Positions 1 to 11,079 of a stretch of 64,000 bases of DNA are shown here, one piece after another. Every line of letters starts with the position of its first letter. Position 1 is the first letter of the stretch. This DNA comes from Nymphalis io (Eukaryota; Arthropoda; Insecta; Lepidoptera; Nymphalidae), in the NCBI RefSeq assembly GCF_905147045.1, contig NC_065903.1, forward strand, positions 682,001 to 746,000, read 5' to 3'. The notes beneath the pieces are model-generated. The model searched no databases. It saw only the letters and a program-made list of their open reading frames with translations, and was not told the origin of the DNA. A program made the position numbers and the translations under genes.

Positions 1-943
1 TTCCCTCGTTTTATGCCGACAATAAATGTAATACTACGTAACACTGTCATAGACGCTATACAATTATAATTATATATATTACATTTTATTTTATTATGTA
101 GTAATAGTTTAAGTTTTATCATTTAAAAATTATTACGAACGAATTACTCGGTCAATTAATTTGATTGCTGGTTGTTCTTGGTAATTTTTCTTGTCGGTCA
201 AACTAAAGTAAGGAACGTGTTTTTCAAGGATAGGTCATTTTTAATTAGTTCTATGCCTTGAAATAGACATTATATTTTGTTTTACGAATGTTTTTCATCT
301 ATTTTGTCTCTTTTATTTTTAATATCGCAGATGGTATTTGATAGATAATTAATGTTATTGATCGATATAAAAGACGATGTTGTTTCGAGTCTGAGTCGAG
401 AGAATTATGTTATTTTCGTATTTGTAAGTTATTACCGGATTATTCGATTCCACCTAAAAAATTTAAGCCATTTCGATAATTTGATTTCATTCGCAGTCAT
501 TTTACGGCCTCTGAACTTCTGTAACTCATTGCTCAATCGGGCTCAAACTCCATGACCAACCTTTCCGTTTCCATTGCGATCGCAAACATATCATTTAATC
601 ATTATAATCAATCAAAATCATCTTTGAAGTGTGTTTTTTTCGCCCTACATGAAGGCTCGATTTTGTAACTCGAATTTCAAAGATTGATTATAGAAAATCG
701 ACATATTGAATTTAGCAGGTCAGGGTTATATATCCAGGATGTGATATCAATAATTAGGTAAGAATAAGGTTTTCATTCAAGTGGAAGGAGTGGATTTTTT
801 TTTAAACATTTTCAATTTAACATTTCAAGGTTTGTATCTATTTTTAGTTCGATTCATGTGTTTGGTAAAAGTACTTGAATCACTACTATAAGTAAATATG
901 ATTTGCCAAGTAAACTTCTAATAGTTTCAATAAATAAGAATTT
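1..943. other. AT-rich intronic sequence, no gene seen
   Basis: This span lies downstream (in the receptor gene's direction) of the 3003-3080 exon, so it should belong to the second intron. I searched the minus strand by eye for the next exon, which should open with the SFFGR part of the DNA-binding domain, and did not find it. The 67-codon frame at 352-555 has no recognisable motif and ordinary AT-rich composition. Nothing else stands out. Confidence 0.6.
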
Positions 944-964
944 GTACTCAGTACTACTAAGTAT

Positions 965-1075
965 CAGCAATACTTGGCGGTAGAATATCTGATGATTGGG
1001 TCCTATTGTTGCGTTGTTGTAGCGTAACTACAGGCAGAAGGGACGTAACGTCTTAGTTACCGAGGTTGGTCGCAA
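965..1075. repeat. family B repeat, two fragments in opposite orientation
   Basis: Bases about 968-1002 carry the stretch GCGGTAGAATATCTGATGA, seen also in the long copy at 16480, in minus sense. Bases 1021-1075 carry the caggca...gggacgtaac...cttagtta...gaggttggt stretch of the same family in plus sense. Two parts of one element are therefore placed head to head. Confidence 0.6.
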
Positions 1076-1562
1076 TTGTCTTGTATTGTGAGGACTCTGT
1101 TTTCAAGACTTGTAATGGATTGAAGTATCATTTTACAATAACATAGAATCACTGCACTAAAATAAGACCATTAATTTATCTCTCACTTCAAAAACTTTGA
1201 AAAAATCAATTGAGTACTATTTTTAAAACTTATATGAATGTTTTCAAGCGTATCGTACCTAGTGAATATAAGATTTAAATGGTATATGATCAATGTATCT
1301 AGGATGTTACGCTGTAACCGATTGACCGAGTTTCCTGCATCCTGCGACATTCGTGACGCAAACACCATTGTAGTTCTGTTCCACTTGATATAAATTGCAC
1401 TTTGTTTACGTAAACCTATAATAATAGTCATTTTAGAAGACCTGGTTTCGTATCGTCTGATGAGGTTGTATGTCATATGTTGGTAAAAGCGGTGTTTGAA
1501 ATATATTTAATGAGCCGATTCCATTTTTAAATTTTGTAAGCATGTATCAATAGTTGAACAGA

Positions 1563-1784
1563 CCGAGATGGCTCAGTGGTTATAATACTTGAATAATAAG
1601 TAATACCTTTTCGGTTCAAACCTTGATACTGAGTGTCATGTATTTAGTTTTGATTTATAATTAAATAATCTGCTATACGTGTATCCACCAGTACGCATTA
1701 TATACTCCAATTATCTGATGGAATAGGCTAAACCTTCTCAAAATGGACGCCTCAATCCAGCAGTGGGAGATTTACAGACTGCCA
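1563..1784 (+). repeat. family A SINE (tRNA-derived, Metulj-like), degenerate
   Basis: It begins with a tRNA-like head (GAGATGGCTCAGTGGTTATAA, shared in form with the better copies) and a B-box-like GGTTCAAACC. It ends with the family's conserved 3' part, CCAGCAGTGGGAGATT followed by a cagact-gcc remnant of the usual 'caggctgtta'. The middle is decayed. The family is recognised from copies within this window; the Metulj name is from memory and unverified. Confidence 0.75.
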
Positions 1785-1795
1785 CTTAAGTTCAA

Positions 1796-1872
1796 AGGTA
1801 CCGACCGATGTGAAGGTCTTAGGTTCAATTCTGACATCTTTGATTACTGCCTTTCCCACAATTAAAAAAACT
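1796..1872 (+). repeat. possible tRNA-like SINE head fragment
   Basis: It carries a B-box-like GGTTCAATTCT about 30 bases into a tRNA-like stretch and runs into an A-rich tail at 1861-1870. It differs from family A, which ends just before it. Too short to classify. Confidence 0.35.
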
Positions 1873-1875
1873 TTA

Positions 1876-3000
1876 TTCATAATTGTAGAGTAAAACAAAA
1901 ATTAATTTGTTTTTTTTTCATTTGGAATATATTTGAAAATCGAACTTCAGAATAATCGTACATATATATAAAGGAATACGTAAAATTGAATTTGATTCTT
2001 GAAAAGTGTTGATATAATTGTAAAAGCATTAATCGCATTTGTTGCAACGTAGTTGGATAAATTTAATGTTAGAATTATTTGTATAAGGACGTTCGCGTTA
2101 TTTTAACATCCTACGAACGAGAAATCAAAAGTGTTCTTATTTATTATGCCTCAGCAAAAAAACTATAACGGGCCAGTTGCGTGAACGAGTTATTCGTGTG
2201 CATCTCCCGGAGAAACAATGTTTACTAATCATACAAACAGTATTGATCGTTATTAATATTGAAATCGTTTTAAATAAGGTCTATTTTTGCATTTGTATAT
2301 TGTTAATTAATAAACAGGGATTCGGAATCGGTTAATTGCAATTAGTATTGGATCGACTTTGATATATTGATATGTATTGGTAAAAGGTATTTTCATAATA
2401 ACATTATTTTTAATTCCCCTGGTTTAAATACAGTCTGTTTAAAACTATTGTTAAGATTTTCAAATATTTTTTATGTTAATTAATTGATAATTAATTGATA
2501 ATTAATAAGTTATTAATTGTTAGTTTCAATTTAATTTATAATTATTTTGTAATAGATAAAAGACTTAAAGGCTTTTCGGTCAAGAATAATTGATGTTTTA
2601 AAAAGTTTAATTATTATAAGTAATTTTATTTTGTTTTGTATCGTTAAAATATCGATCGTCTGAAATCGCCTTTAGACCTTGATACAATTAGTTGAAAGTT
2701 ACACAAACGATTTTCCACACCGTTTCCACTATTAGTAACAAATATCATATTCAATTTTTATATTTTTGATATTGAAACATAAGCAATCGAATAATTCGCA
2801 ACGAAGTTAAAACGATACTGTTTTTGATTATATCGTCTCAATCAGTATACCGAACGTAGTTTTTTGGTAGTAGATTAACTGGGAAGTAAATATCCAAATG
2901 ACGAAGGTGACGTTCGCCGCCAGGAGTGACTTTAACAGTGTTTATCTGTTTGAATCCTGCTAGTATATAACATTTTTTATTATGTACTTAAGCGTCTCTT
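1876..3000. other. AT-rich intron adjoining the receptor exon
   Basis: This is the donor-side intron of the knirps-family exon. Apart from the short 11-bp tandem array at 2480-2523, I see no open frame, repeat or exon. The slightly GC-richer stretch 2890-2960 has no recognisable content. Confidence 0.6.
2480..2523. repeat. 11-bp tandem array, four units
   Basis: Four consecutive 11-base units start at 2480, 2491, 2502 and 2513. The first two are identical (TTAATTGATAA); the third and fourth are diverged. The unit contains TAATTG, a homeodomain-type core. It lies about 500 bp past the exon donor in the gene's direction. It may be simple slippage sequence. Confidence 0.7.
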
Positions 3001-3002
3001 AC

Positions 3003-3080
3003 CTTGCATCCTTCACACGTGAAGGCACCAAAATGGAAGCCAGCCGCTGGTTCTCCGCATACTTTGCACTTTTGATTCAT
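3003..3080 (-). CDS. kni: knirps-family nuclear receptor, first coding exon (partial gene)
   Basis: Read on the minus strand, this 78-base exon encodes 26 residues from ATG at 3080. They include CKVCGEPAAGFHFGAF, the signature of the knirps/knirps-related/eagle (NR0A) receptors. The first zinc finger is complete, with C5, C8, C22 and C25 in the C-x2-C-x13-C-x2-C pattern, and the exon stops at CEGCK, inside the P-box. Its edges are convincing: the acceptor TATTTTATCTTGTTACAG abuts the ATG, and the donor AAG|GTAAGAG follows at 3002. This break just after the first finger is a known intron position in nuclear receptor DNA-binding domains. Family members are sequence-specific transcription factors of the nucleus that lack a typical ligand-binding domain; in flies they pattern the trunk and head, wing veins, trachea and some neurons. 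The second finger and C-terminus must lie left of the window. Which paralogue this is cannot be told from 26 residues. ATG as the first exon base means the leader is spliced on from upstream. Confidence 0.93.
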
Positions 3081-3159
3081 CTGTAACAAGATAAAATACA
3101 TTAATCAAAAATACATATCATATTATATAACTTGTTTCTACGATAAAATAACACATTAG

Positions 3160-3353
3160 AGATTTTGATCACTCGCCGTGACGTCGCCCTCAGAAAGGTA
3201 TACAAAATGTAATGGTGGGCGATACGTTTATTTCATCCCGGAAATGTGTATGACCATATTCATTTGTCTCGGCCAATCAGAATGAAAGTTAAATGGTTTG
3301 ATTGGTTGAAGTTCCAGATTGAACGGTGAAGCGACTTGATGATGACTGATCGA
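3160..3353 (-). promoter_or_regulatory. possible proximal promoter or enhancer beside the ATG exon
   Basis: Two CCAAT boxes in opposite orientation lie 190-225 bases upstream of the ATG exon (CCAAT at 3273-3277 on the plus strand; ATTGG at 3301-3305). A TCAGTC initiator-like sequence sits on the minus strand near 3345. The stretch 3165-3200 is richer in GC than its surroundings and free of repeats. A transcript starting here would read into the exon without splicing. No TATA box is seen, and the functional call is weak. Confidence 0.25.
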
Positions 3354-3583
3354 AAATGAACATCTTTTACAAAATTTAAGCCTCTTTTTTATATTCTTAC
3401 AATCTATTTTAAATCATCATTATATATGGTTAAATTTAATGTAAAGGTTCCAACGGATTCTGCTGAAAAGTATCAAAAACAAACTCCGTAGGTACTATTT
3501 TTAAACAGTCAAAAAATAAACGGATATGTTATAATCCTTTGTAAATCAAAGAATTCCACCTTCAATTTATATATATAAATATA

Positions 3584-3837
3584 ATAATAATAATATCCTG
3601 GGACATTTTTCACACGCGGCCATCTGATTCCAAATTAAGCTTGTACTATGGAAACCAGACAACTGATATACTACATATACTATTTTTCTTTTGTAAATAC
3701 TTATATAGATAATTACACCAAGACTAAGGACAAACAGACATATTCATGCACATAAATATCTGTCCTGGGTGGGAATCGAACTCTCAACCTTCGCCGTGAA
3801 AGGCAAGGATCCACCAACCACTCCAACCGGCTCGACT
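3584..3837 (-). repeat. family C SINE (tRNA-derived), near full length
   Basis: On the minus strand it opens with a tRNA-like head: GCCGGTTGGAGTGG, then a B-box-like GGTTGAGAGTTCGATTCCCA at the usual spacing. It passes through a tRNA-unrelated body and ends at the tail 'cctgggacat' complement followed by (ATT)n at 3583-3595. The second copy at 50683 shares the 3' two-fifths closely. These heads are pol III promoters of transposons, not tRNA genes. Confidence 0.85.
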
Positions 3838-4385
3838 AAATCAAAAATATAAAAATTTAATAACATATATATTCTGTACAATATTAATTATTATTTTGCT
3901 TACCAAACACCGTCAACGTTGCAAAATATTTCAATTCGAAATGAATCTCGACAAAGTATGACACGTTATCGTTATCGTACATTTCGTTATGAATTCGTCT
4001 CAAACCCAATTCGTTGTTAATAAACCGTAACGTTAGATTACAATCGGACATTTAGCTGGTAATTTTAAGGACCGCGGCGCATGTTATTGGATGCAATCGT
4101 GTGACGATAAATAGAAGTAGTGTGGCGATTTCGTTTTGCGTTTTAATTTTTTATTCGTTTAATATTTCCAATGTTATTTTTTCCATTAATTTTTTAGTTT
4201 CTTTTATTAAGTGATGAAAAAATATTCTTTATTCGATTTTGTAATGGAATCTCAGATGCTTAAAAGTCTTGGTAACGATATGATGAGCCAGCTAGAGATG
4301 TTTTCACTATATTATTTAAACCCCATTAAAATTCGTAGCTGCTGTTCATAGCGGCTTTATAGGGCAGGTATACTCCAGAAGACAA
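3838..4385. other. intronic sequence, no gene seen
   Basis: Single-copy AT-rich sequence. Bases 4060-4140 are a little richer in GC (ggaccgcggcgcatg), without a frame or motif that I can name. Confidence 0.6.
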
Positions 4386-4437
4386 AACACATGAATCTTA
4401 ATCTAAGGTCGTAAGTTGGTTTAAAATCTCGGCAAGT
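4386..4437 (+). repeat. family A SINE head fragment
   Basis: The run AACACATGAATCTTAAT followed by a degraded GGTTTAAAATCTCGGCAAG matches the anticodon-arm to B-box part of family A (compare 57070-57110). About 50 bases survive. Confidence 0.5.
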
Positions 4438-4440
4438 AAT

Positions 4441-5095
4441 GTTTTTATACGTGTTTAATCAATGATTAATCTTTTTCTCAGTAATGAACTGAACCATTTA
4501 TAGTATTTGTCGAAGATAAATCTGCTACATGTGAACAGCTTGGTGAATTATGATCCAAAACTGAAGAGACCGTTGCTAAGCAGTTGTATATTTACTTTTT
4601 TTATCAAATAATAATTAGCTCGTTTATAACTATCATACATAAATACAAATAAACTTATAAGAAGCATATTTTCATATTCAAATTAATACAAGATAAAAAT
4701 AATCATAAAAGTTTATCAAAATAATATACAATTAAATAAATTAAAAACACATAAGTGTTTAATAAAGTATACCTTTATGACATCTGTAACGATATAAGAG
4801 GGTAAATTAATTTAATAACTTTAAAAATTACGTTCATAATTCCGAAGCAATGTCATAAGTATCAAGATGTTATTTAGAAGTATAATAATCGTAACGAAAT
4901 TTAAAAACGCGCTCCGTTACTGTTATTGAGAATAACATTTGAATTTAACGTTTTTAGTTTTAATATTCAACACGAATATCGTGTTTCATAATTACCGTAT
5001 TTTTCTTAAAACTGACTTAGCATTAGTTTTAAAGTCAATTCGGTAAATAATGCACTGAGAATCTCGACATGTTTATAAGTACTGGTAGTACTGTT
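4441..5095. other. AT-rich intronic sequence, nothing seen
   Basis: No open frame longer than background, no recognisable repeat, and no GC-rich block. Confidence 0.6.
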
Positions 5096-5203
5096 ATGGC
5101 TCACACACCCTTTTACCGAAACTCAGTATTGCTGTTAAGTGGTAGAATTTCTGATAAGTGGGTGGTACCCACTTAGACGGACAGAGCTATATCACTAAGC
5201 AAT
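5096..5203 (-). repeat. family B repeat fragment
   Basis: It carries the GGCTCACACACCCTTTTACC and AAGTGGTAGAATTTCTGAT segments corresponding to 16650-16760 of the long copy, ending in the 'gacggacagagct' part. Sense (poly-A) strand is minus. It is followed by (TA)n at 5206-5220. Confidence 0.65.
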
Positions 5204-5206
5204 TAT

Positions 5207-6077
5207 ATATATATATATGTATATAATATTAGGACTTTGTTGTCAGGTATGAGTTTTGATGATCATTTCTATACATACATTTTACATTCAGATAATTCTT
5301 CGACAGAATGAAATAAAATCAATAATCTTGGGGTAATAAAATTCTTAACAATTCAGCCACAATAGGTTTACATATGTAAGACCGTTCAGTTGTTAAGATA
5401 AACAAAGCAAATAGCGAACTTCGCAGAACAAAACCTATCACAAGTCGACTCGACGAAGTAATCGTTTATCTCTTGCCTTCTGTATCCTCGTCAAATAAAC
5501 AATACTTCATATACGTTGCCATTTGATTTTGTTTCATGCACCCTCATTCGAAAGGACGAAAATCCTTTGCAGTGAAATATTAAATCATGAAAACTATAGC
5601 GCTGTAGAGCTCAAACAATAGACAGTACAGAACGTATTGGTATGTATAAGCGCTGACATCGCTGATGTAAGTAAGCGGAACAGGTGCGCGAAGACGTTCC
5701 AGTCTCCCAGACGCGTATTTCCAAACAACGGTTTTGAATAGCTCAGATGGAATAGATTATAATGCTGACATGTTGCAATTTTTATAATTAAATAAAAGAT
5801 AACAATAAATCGTTAAAATGTATATTCTATGTCGGAATAGTCTTAGCAATATTTATTATGAATGAGTATTTAACTTGACAGTATCTCGTTTGTGACGGTT
5901 CAAAAGTACTTAGTATTTTGTAAAAGCTTGCTGAAATAAAGGTTTTTTTGTTTTATCGAAATTGAAATTGATTGTAATATTTCATTAGTTAAATAAACAA
6001 TATAATGTATGAACAATAGACATAAATAGTGGTGGTACAGATTTTTTACCAGTATTCAACATTAATAATATCTGTAG
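5207..6077. other. intronic sequence, no gene seen
   Basis: Mostly AT-rich. Bases 5630-5730 are GC-richer and include GGAACAGGTGCGCGAAG. Bases 5738-5770 (TAGCTCAGATGGAATAGA) could be a scrap of a family A head, but are too short to call. Confidence 0.5.
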
Positions 6078-6160
6078 CTGTGCTCTGGGTGCGGTGAGTG
6101 AGCGTACCTTGTAAAGATACAAGGGACGTAATATCTTAGATCCCTTGGCTGGAGTAATGA
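6078..6160 (+). repeat. family B repeat fragment, plus sense
   Basis: The segment GGTGAGTGAGCGTACC, then caagggacgtaat and ATCTTAGATCCCTTGG, is the reverse complement of the middle of the 16480 copy. The 73-codon minus frame across it is fortuitous. Confidence 0.7.
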
Positions 6161-6344
6161 TGTTGACGATGTAAGAAGTGGAGAATAAATAAAATAAGCC
6201 TACCATCAGACATATATTTATATATTAAAATAAATAATAAAAATACATGTATATATGAATATCAATTGTTTTTTAAGGTAAGCCTTAAATAAATATACAA
6301 CACATTTTACTTAAGCAAATATAGTAATAGCTTTTTTATCAACG

Positions 6345-6545
6345 AGAACACCAGCTCGCTTTAAATGCGGCAAATACAAAGTCCCTTCGCGGGTCACTCT
6401 ACAAAATCTCAGAGCGCAGTTGTAAATACGCATCCAGCGCATCAAGTAAATCACCCAGCATGGAGTCTTCCTCGCTTATCGCTCCGCTCATCACGCCGCC
6501 CGCTCTAAATTAGATCGAACAAGATCCCGCTTACAATACGCGACA
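6345..6545 (-). other. GC-rich repeat-free block with a 30-codon minus frame
   Basis: Between about 6345 and 6540 base composition shifts sharply toward GC (ccgctcatcacgccgcccgc). On the minus strand an ORF runs from ATG at 6491 to TAG at 6399. Its 30 residues are acidic and leucine-rich (contains SEEDSMLGDLLDALDAYLQL), looking like an amphipathic helix. A possible acceptor, ctaatttag, lies just upstream at about 6510. I recognise no family. It could be a short conserved peptide, an exon of an alternative transcript, a regulatory block or chance. Confidence 0.3.
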
Positions 6546-7159
6546 ACATTTGTAACCCTTATGTTAAGGGAATAAAGACGATATTATATTAAAAATATGC
6601 GTAGTGAACTGTAGCCTTTGGTAACCCACTGTCTCAATGATTTGTCGGTTTTATGATATCGCCTGCTGTATTTTAATATTTTGAACGGCTCGTTAAGTCA
6701 TGTGCGTTACGGTCTTGCGATTTCGGTCTGCTGTAGGTTGGTACATAGCCTACACGTGTTTATGTTTATAAGATATGTAAATTTGAGTTTGGTTGTTACC
6801 TTTTCGAGTATCAGTTTAGTTGAGACGAGATGATTAAGGTCAATTTTAGGATTTAAGTCCATTTTTTATGGTAAGGTGATCATTGTGTTTAATAATTAAC
6901 AAAAAACATATTCGACAAAATTAAATGTTAAATATGCATATTCCTATTCAATAAAAAAAAATATGAACATTTCCGTAGCGCTATTTAGCATTCGAAACCC
7001 GTCAATTCTGACGTTTTGCTCAAGATTAATTTAAGATCCTTCACACCTTTATCAATTTGGTCGAAAAAACTCCACACCTTCGTAAATCACAAAACAACAT
7101 TTTCAATCTGCACGTCAACCAAATATTAAGTAATTAATATGGTAATTGCATGTCTAGAT
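6546..7159. other. AT-rich intronic sequence, nothing seen
   Basis: No repeat, frame or motif cluster recognised. Confidence 0.6.
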
Positions 7160-7540
7160 TGCATTCGAGATAAATTATAAAGCCGAGTCAGTGACGGCCC
7201 TTGCGGTTCTTTTCTCAAATCGCGTGTCATAAAATTTTGGTTCATACGGGCCGATGGTCTTCGGAAAACAGACAATTGATAATGGACTTTAAGATTATAA
7301 GGATAGCGTTTAAGTTTGAATGGTGCGTTGTCAGAAAAATGGGATGCGTAAGTTCAAAATACGTAAGCGCAACTGACAAATTAATTAAGTGGTACTTGAA
7401 GGGAATCGATCTGTTGCATCGGGTTACATGCTCGAATACACAGGAATACGGATCGGGTACGATCGAGCGATTTTGGATTTTTGCATTCGAGTGCGATGAC
7501 CGCGTTTTTTTTCGGGTCACGATTAATTCACAAATTAATA
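7160..7540. other. repeat-free GC-richer block, candidate regulatory module
   Basis: About 380 bases with balanced composition (for example GGGTACGATCGAGCGA) in an AT-rich intron. Frames of 129 codons (plus) and 92 codons (minus) overlap here; their simultaneous openness on both strands points to a stop-poor composition rather than a gene, and neither has a recognisable domain. Candidate conserved noncoding element; conservation could not be tested. Confidence 0.3.
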
Positions 7541-7899
7541 AGGCGGAATATGATTATCTATATTATTTCGTAAATTATCGCTCAGAGTGATATCTTTAGG
7601 GGAATTAATCGAATTAAATTTCTTTGACCCTTGTCATTCCTTAATTATAAATACTATTTAGTAGTAGAAACAACATTTTTACACAATTGTCAATTCACTG
7701 ACAAAAGTGTCAAAGGCATTGACATCGACGTACCCTTTCTGATTTTATTATATTATAAATTTGATTTAAATAATAAATTCCAATTATCGATGATTCTAAG
7801 TGGAACTCTCTGTAGTCAAAATGCTTAGAAATTCAACTAAAATATCCAACTTCTCATATTATAAATTTCGAATAGCAATTCAAAACTGATAAGATTGTC
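7541..7899. other. AT-rich intronic sequence, nothing seen
   Basis: A 65-codon frame at 7631-7828 has no recognisable feature. Confidence 0.6.
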
Positions 7900-8115
7900 T
7901 ACGAATCTCAAAGTCGAGAGAAAGGGTTATTGCTATTACGACGATGCAGTTACACTTGTCCGTGGTCCGGACAAATCAGTGTGTGTTCGCTTTGATGCGA
8001 GCGTGTGAAACGGGCCGGCCTGTCATTTGCCCCGACCGCCATTATTGCTGAGCCGACCTCCGTGGGAATGTTAGGGAATCGGAATAGGGAATTTCCTAGA
8101 AAATAGAATCCGGAA
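7900..8115. other. repeat-free GC-richer block, candidate regulatory module
   Basis: A GC-rich island of about 200 bases including GGTCCGGACAAATCAG, GGGCCGGCCTG and GACCGCCATTATTG; the last holds a GCCAT core as bound by Pho/YY1 proteins. No frame of interest. Assigned only on composition and isolation from repeats. Confidence 0.28.
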
Positions 8116-11079
8116 GATCTCGTAAAGTCTAGCTTTGTTTTTGGTCATTTATTGTCCTAGCTTCTCAGTAACCTTATTCTACTGTTAGCAGTAGACTAAT
8201 TGTCGAAGATGCGTTCGTTACGATCGTGCACTTCCAACAAGATGATTGTAATGTTAAGATGACAAATGAATTGAGGTAATTCGGACCAATGGCTTATCTA
8301 TTAGAATATTTTTGAAAGTGGCAAGACCATTCTAATTGTCATCAATTATTTGTACCAAACGTACGTAACCCTTCGAGTGCTCGAATCTAATCAGTTTTGT
8401 TTAACCAAGTCAATTTGTATTCTCCAATGGAACTAGGTCACCACCCTCCTACATGAAAAGTTTAATTTCTATTGTTGCACTGTTTGAAATTTCAATGGCG
8501 TAAGGGCTATGCGAAACTGGTTTTGAAAAATCTAAATTCTAAGACTTGTGTATTTACAACCACTTTCGTGATTTGATTGGTAAAAGCAAATGTTTTTGCG
8601 TGGAATACGAACTCTTTTAATTAAGTTGTTGCGGTCTATTTGTTGTGTATTGAGTTGTTGACTGACATTTTATTTATTAGGTCACTAACACATTGTGTAT
8701 TAATGCAACTTAGTAGTTTTATCCATAACATATGACACTGCAACAAGAAGCGGTAAAATGAGTATTTCTACAAAAAATAAACCGAAATTTACGTTTAATA
8801 AGTTGAAGTTTTTCTTGTTAGAACTGCCACGTTTTTATTTTATAGTAAAAAGTAAGGAACAACCTACTATGATTGTTTCTTTTTCAAAAATATCGCAAAA
8901 AAACAGTAACTATATTTTTATTTGCACATATATCTCGAATCGGTTTTGACACTTGAATTTTAATATTCATAAAATACGCTGAAAATTAATTTAAGTGCAT
9001 GACTGTAAAAAAACAACTACGCAGTGATTCATTAAATATTTGCTTCAAACAAGGATGCGCAATTTGTATGATTTATTTTTTTATGATTTTTTATTTGTGG
9101 CAACTTTTTGTTGTATATATTTAATGTCAGTAATTGAACAAAAAACTCAATGTGACTCGAATGTGTATTAAGACGTGAGACGTAAGAATAAAGAGTAAAT
9201 AAGATAACAAGGACTATGAAACAAGTATAAAAGGATAGTATGAGTAAAAAGCGCTCAAAATGTAAACCGATGTGTCATGGCGTTCACACAAAATAGGCTG
9301 CGAGTAAGTGAGCGCGACTAATTTGTAATAGCGCGGGAAAAATGTAACACAGATAATATAAATTACATTTGTTTGTTCGAAAAAGTTTGTATACATAGTA
9401 ATAACAAATTTTAGATTATGGATGCTGCTTTTTTTTCAAATTAAGAACATTCGCGTTTAAAATAAATAACAAATTTCTCTGTACAACATTCGAAAAACAA
9501 ATAATAAGCAAATTCGAAATGATTATATAAAATAAACATGTTGTTTAGTAATTTATGTTGCGATAAGTTTGAAAATATTTTCGAATATTCCATATAAAAT
9601 CAGACGATAAAATCGATAACCTTAACCCGTACTCTTACGATTATAATCTTGTACATCAGAACCGCGATTAAACATTAAAGAGCAGGGCCGATCGGAATAT
9701 AATAATCCATCATAAAATCTGTAATACCTCTGCAGTCAGCGCCGCGATCTCTTGATTTCGTTTTGATAGACGATAATTTGTTATGCTCTCATGGTAACAT
9801 ACTGTGATCTGTGACTGCATACAGATTAAATAAGACTGTCTTAACTTCAATAGTAGAACCGATATAAGATACGTACGACGTTAATTCGATCTTTATGCGT
9901 TGCAAAAACAATAACAAGGAATTGTACGAGAAAAAAAATGATGGTATGTTTTAAACAAATAATGCTTATTTCGTTTTTGACATCTGACGTAGACTAATTA
10001 AGTTTAGGTTTTTTTTTTTAAATAGGAAATTGAGCTGAAGATTTCGGCCTTAACCCCACATAAGTACTACCGAATTATCATTTGGAATTTGTTCTTTTAA
10101 TTCAGTTAGTGCTCGGTGGTGTAGAAAAACACAGCACATATCGCATGGAAATCTGCCACTTACCACTGCGTATACATCAACACACAGTGAATTGGTATGG
10201 TGGTATAAATTAAAAATCTTCACAAGAGAAAACCTTTGTGTTAAAATGTTTACTATACATACTCACTAATATATTTTTTTAATTTATTAAAGTTGAACAT
10301 AAATAATATTGTGATCATCATAAATATAGTCGTAATCTTGCGCGCGTCTTTACCAGACTTTTTGCTGACTTGTGTGAAGGTTTTTGATGAGATAATAAAC
10401 GACCGGTTACCGTTTTTCTATGTTTGTTTTTAAATATACGATGATACGTGTTGATTATGCAAATGTGATTATGCCTTTTTAACATATATTTAACGATTAA
10501 CTTATTTTATATACTCTCTTTTTACTTTTAATGTTAAAGCGTGAACTGTTTTTTTTCAGTTTTGCTTCGAATAAAATATTTAATATGTCTTAACTATAAG
10601 TTCGTTTTCTTGAATGGTCCAACTAACCACCAACCTGACCAACATTGGTAACCAACCGCCTAACTATTTTGTCTAACATTTTGGTGATATTTGTTTAGTA
10701 TTTAGAAGATAAAAGATACTATAGATCAGATATTAACCAAAGATCGTGCATTTAAGTTCGGGCCCCCGATTTCATATGCTTAATTTTTATTTATGGTTTA
10801 TTTCTTATTACGCGTTCAAAAAACTGGTGAGGACACCTGCATCTGTTAGATGAAACTAAATTAACCCCATTAATGCCTTTGTCTTCTCGCAAGTTTTTCC
10901 TACTATAAACTCATAGTCATAAATTCTTGCAATAATAAAATTAATTTTAATATTCATTGAAATTCAACTTAATAGTTTGAATATATTAATACAGGCGTCG
11001 ATTGCAGGCTATATACATGATCGCGTTAGTGTTCTTGAATTAATTTATTTGAGCATTAAATAGTTATTTGTAACATTTC
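8116..11079. other. AT-rich intronic sequence, no gene seen
   Basis: About 3 kb of single-copy sequence. Bases 10100-10215 might be a very decayed SINE (aaatctgccact...accact...ggtatggtggtataa) but the match is too weak to call. The frames at 8758-8949 and 9214-9396 have no recognisable content. Confidence 0.5.

Noticed and set aside
1..3002. Search for the second zinc-finger exon (SFFGR...) of the receptor
   Set aside because: No minus-strand sequence that could encode it was found, so the exon is taken to lie outside the window rather than forced onto a weak match.
3790..3835. tRNA-like sequences with A and B boxes (also 22002, 33700, 51769, 57045)
   Set aside because: They are the heads of multicopy SINEs with shared non-tRNA bodies, and none folds convincingly as a full tRNA with acceptor stem by eye.
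7201..7590. A 129-codon plus frame, the longest outside transposons
   Set aside because: A 92-codon minus frame overlaps it, the plus frame starts without ATG, no domain is recognisable, and no splice context supports it. Better read as a stop-poor noncoding block.
10100..10215. Resemblance to a decayed family A SINE
   Set aside because: Only short interrupted similarities (ctgccact, ggtggtataa), too weak to separate from chance.
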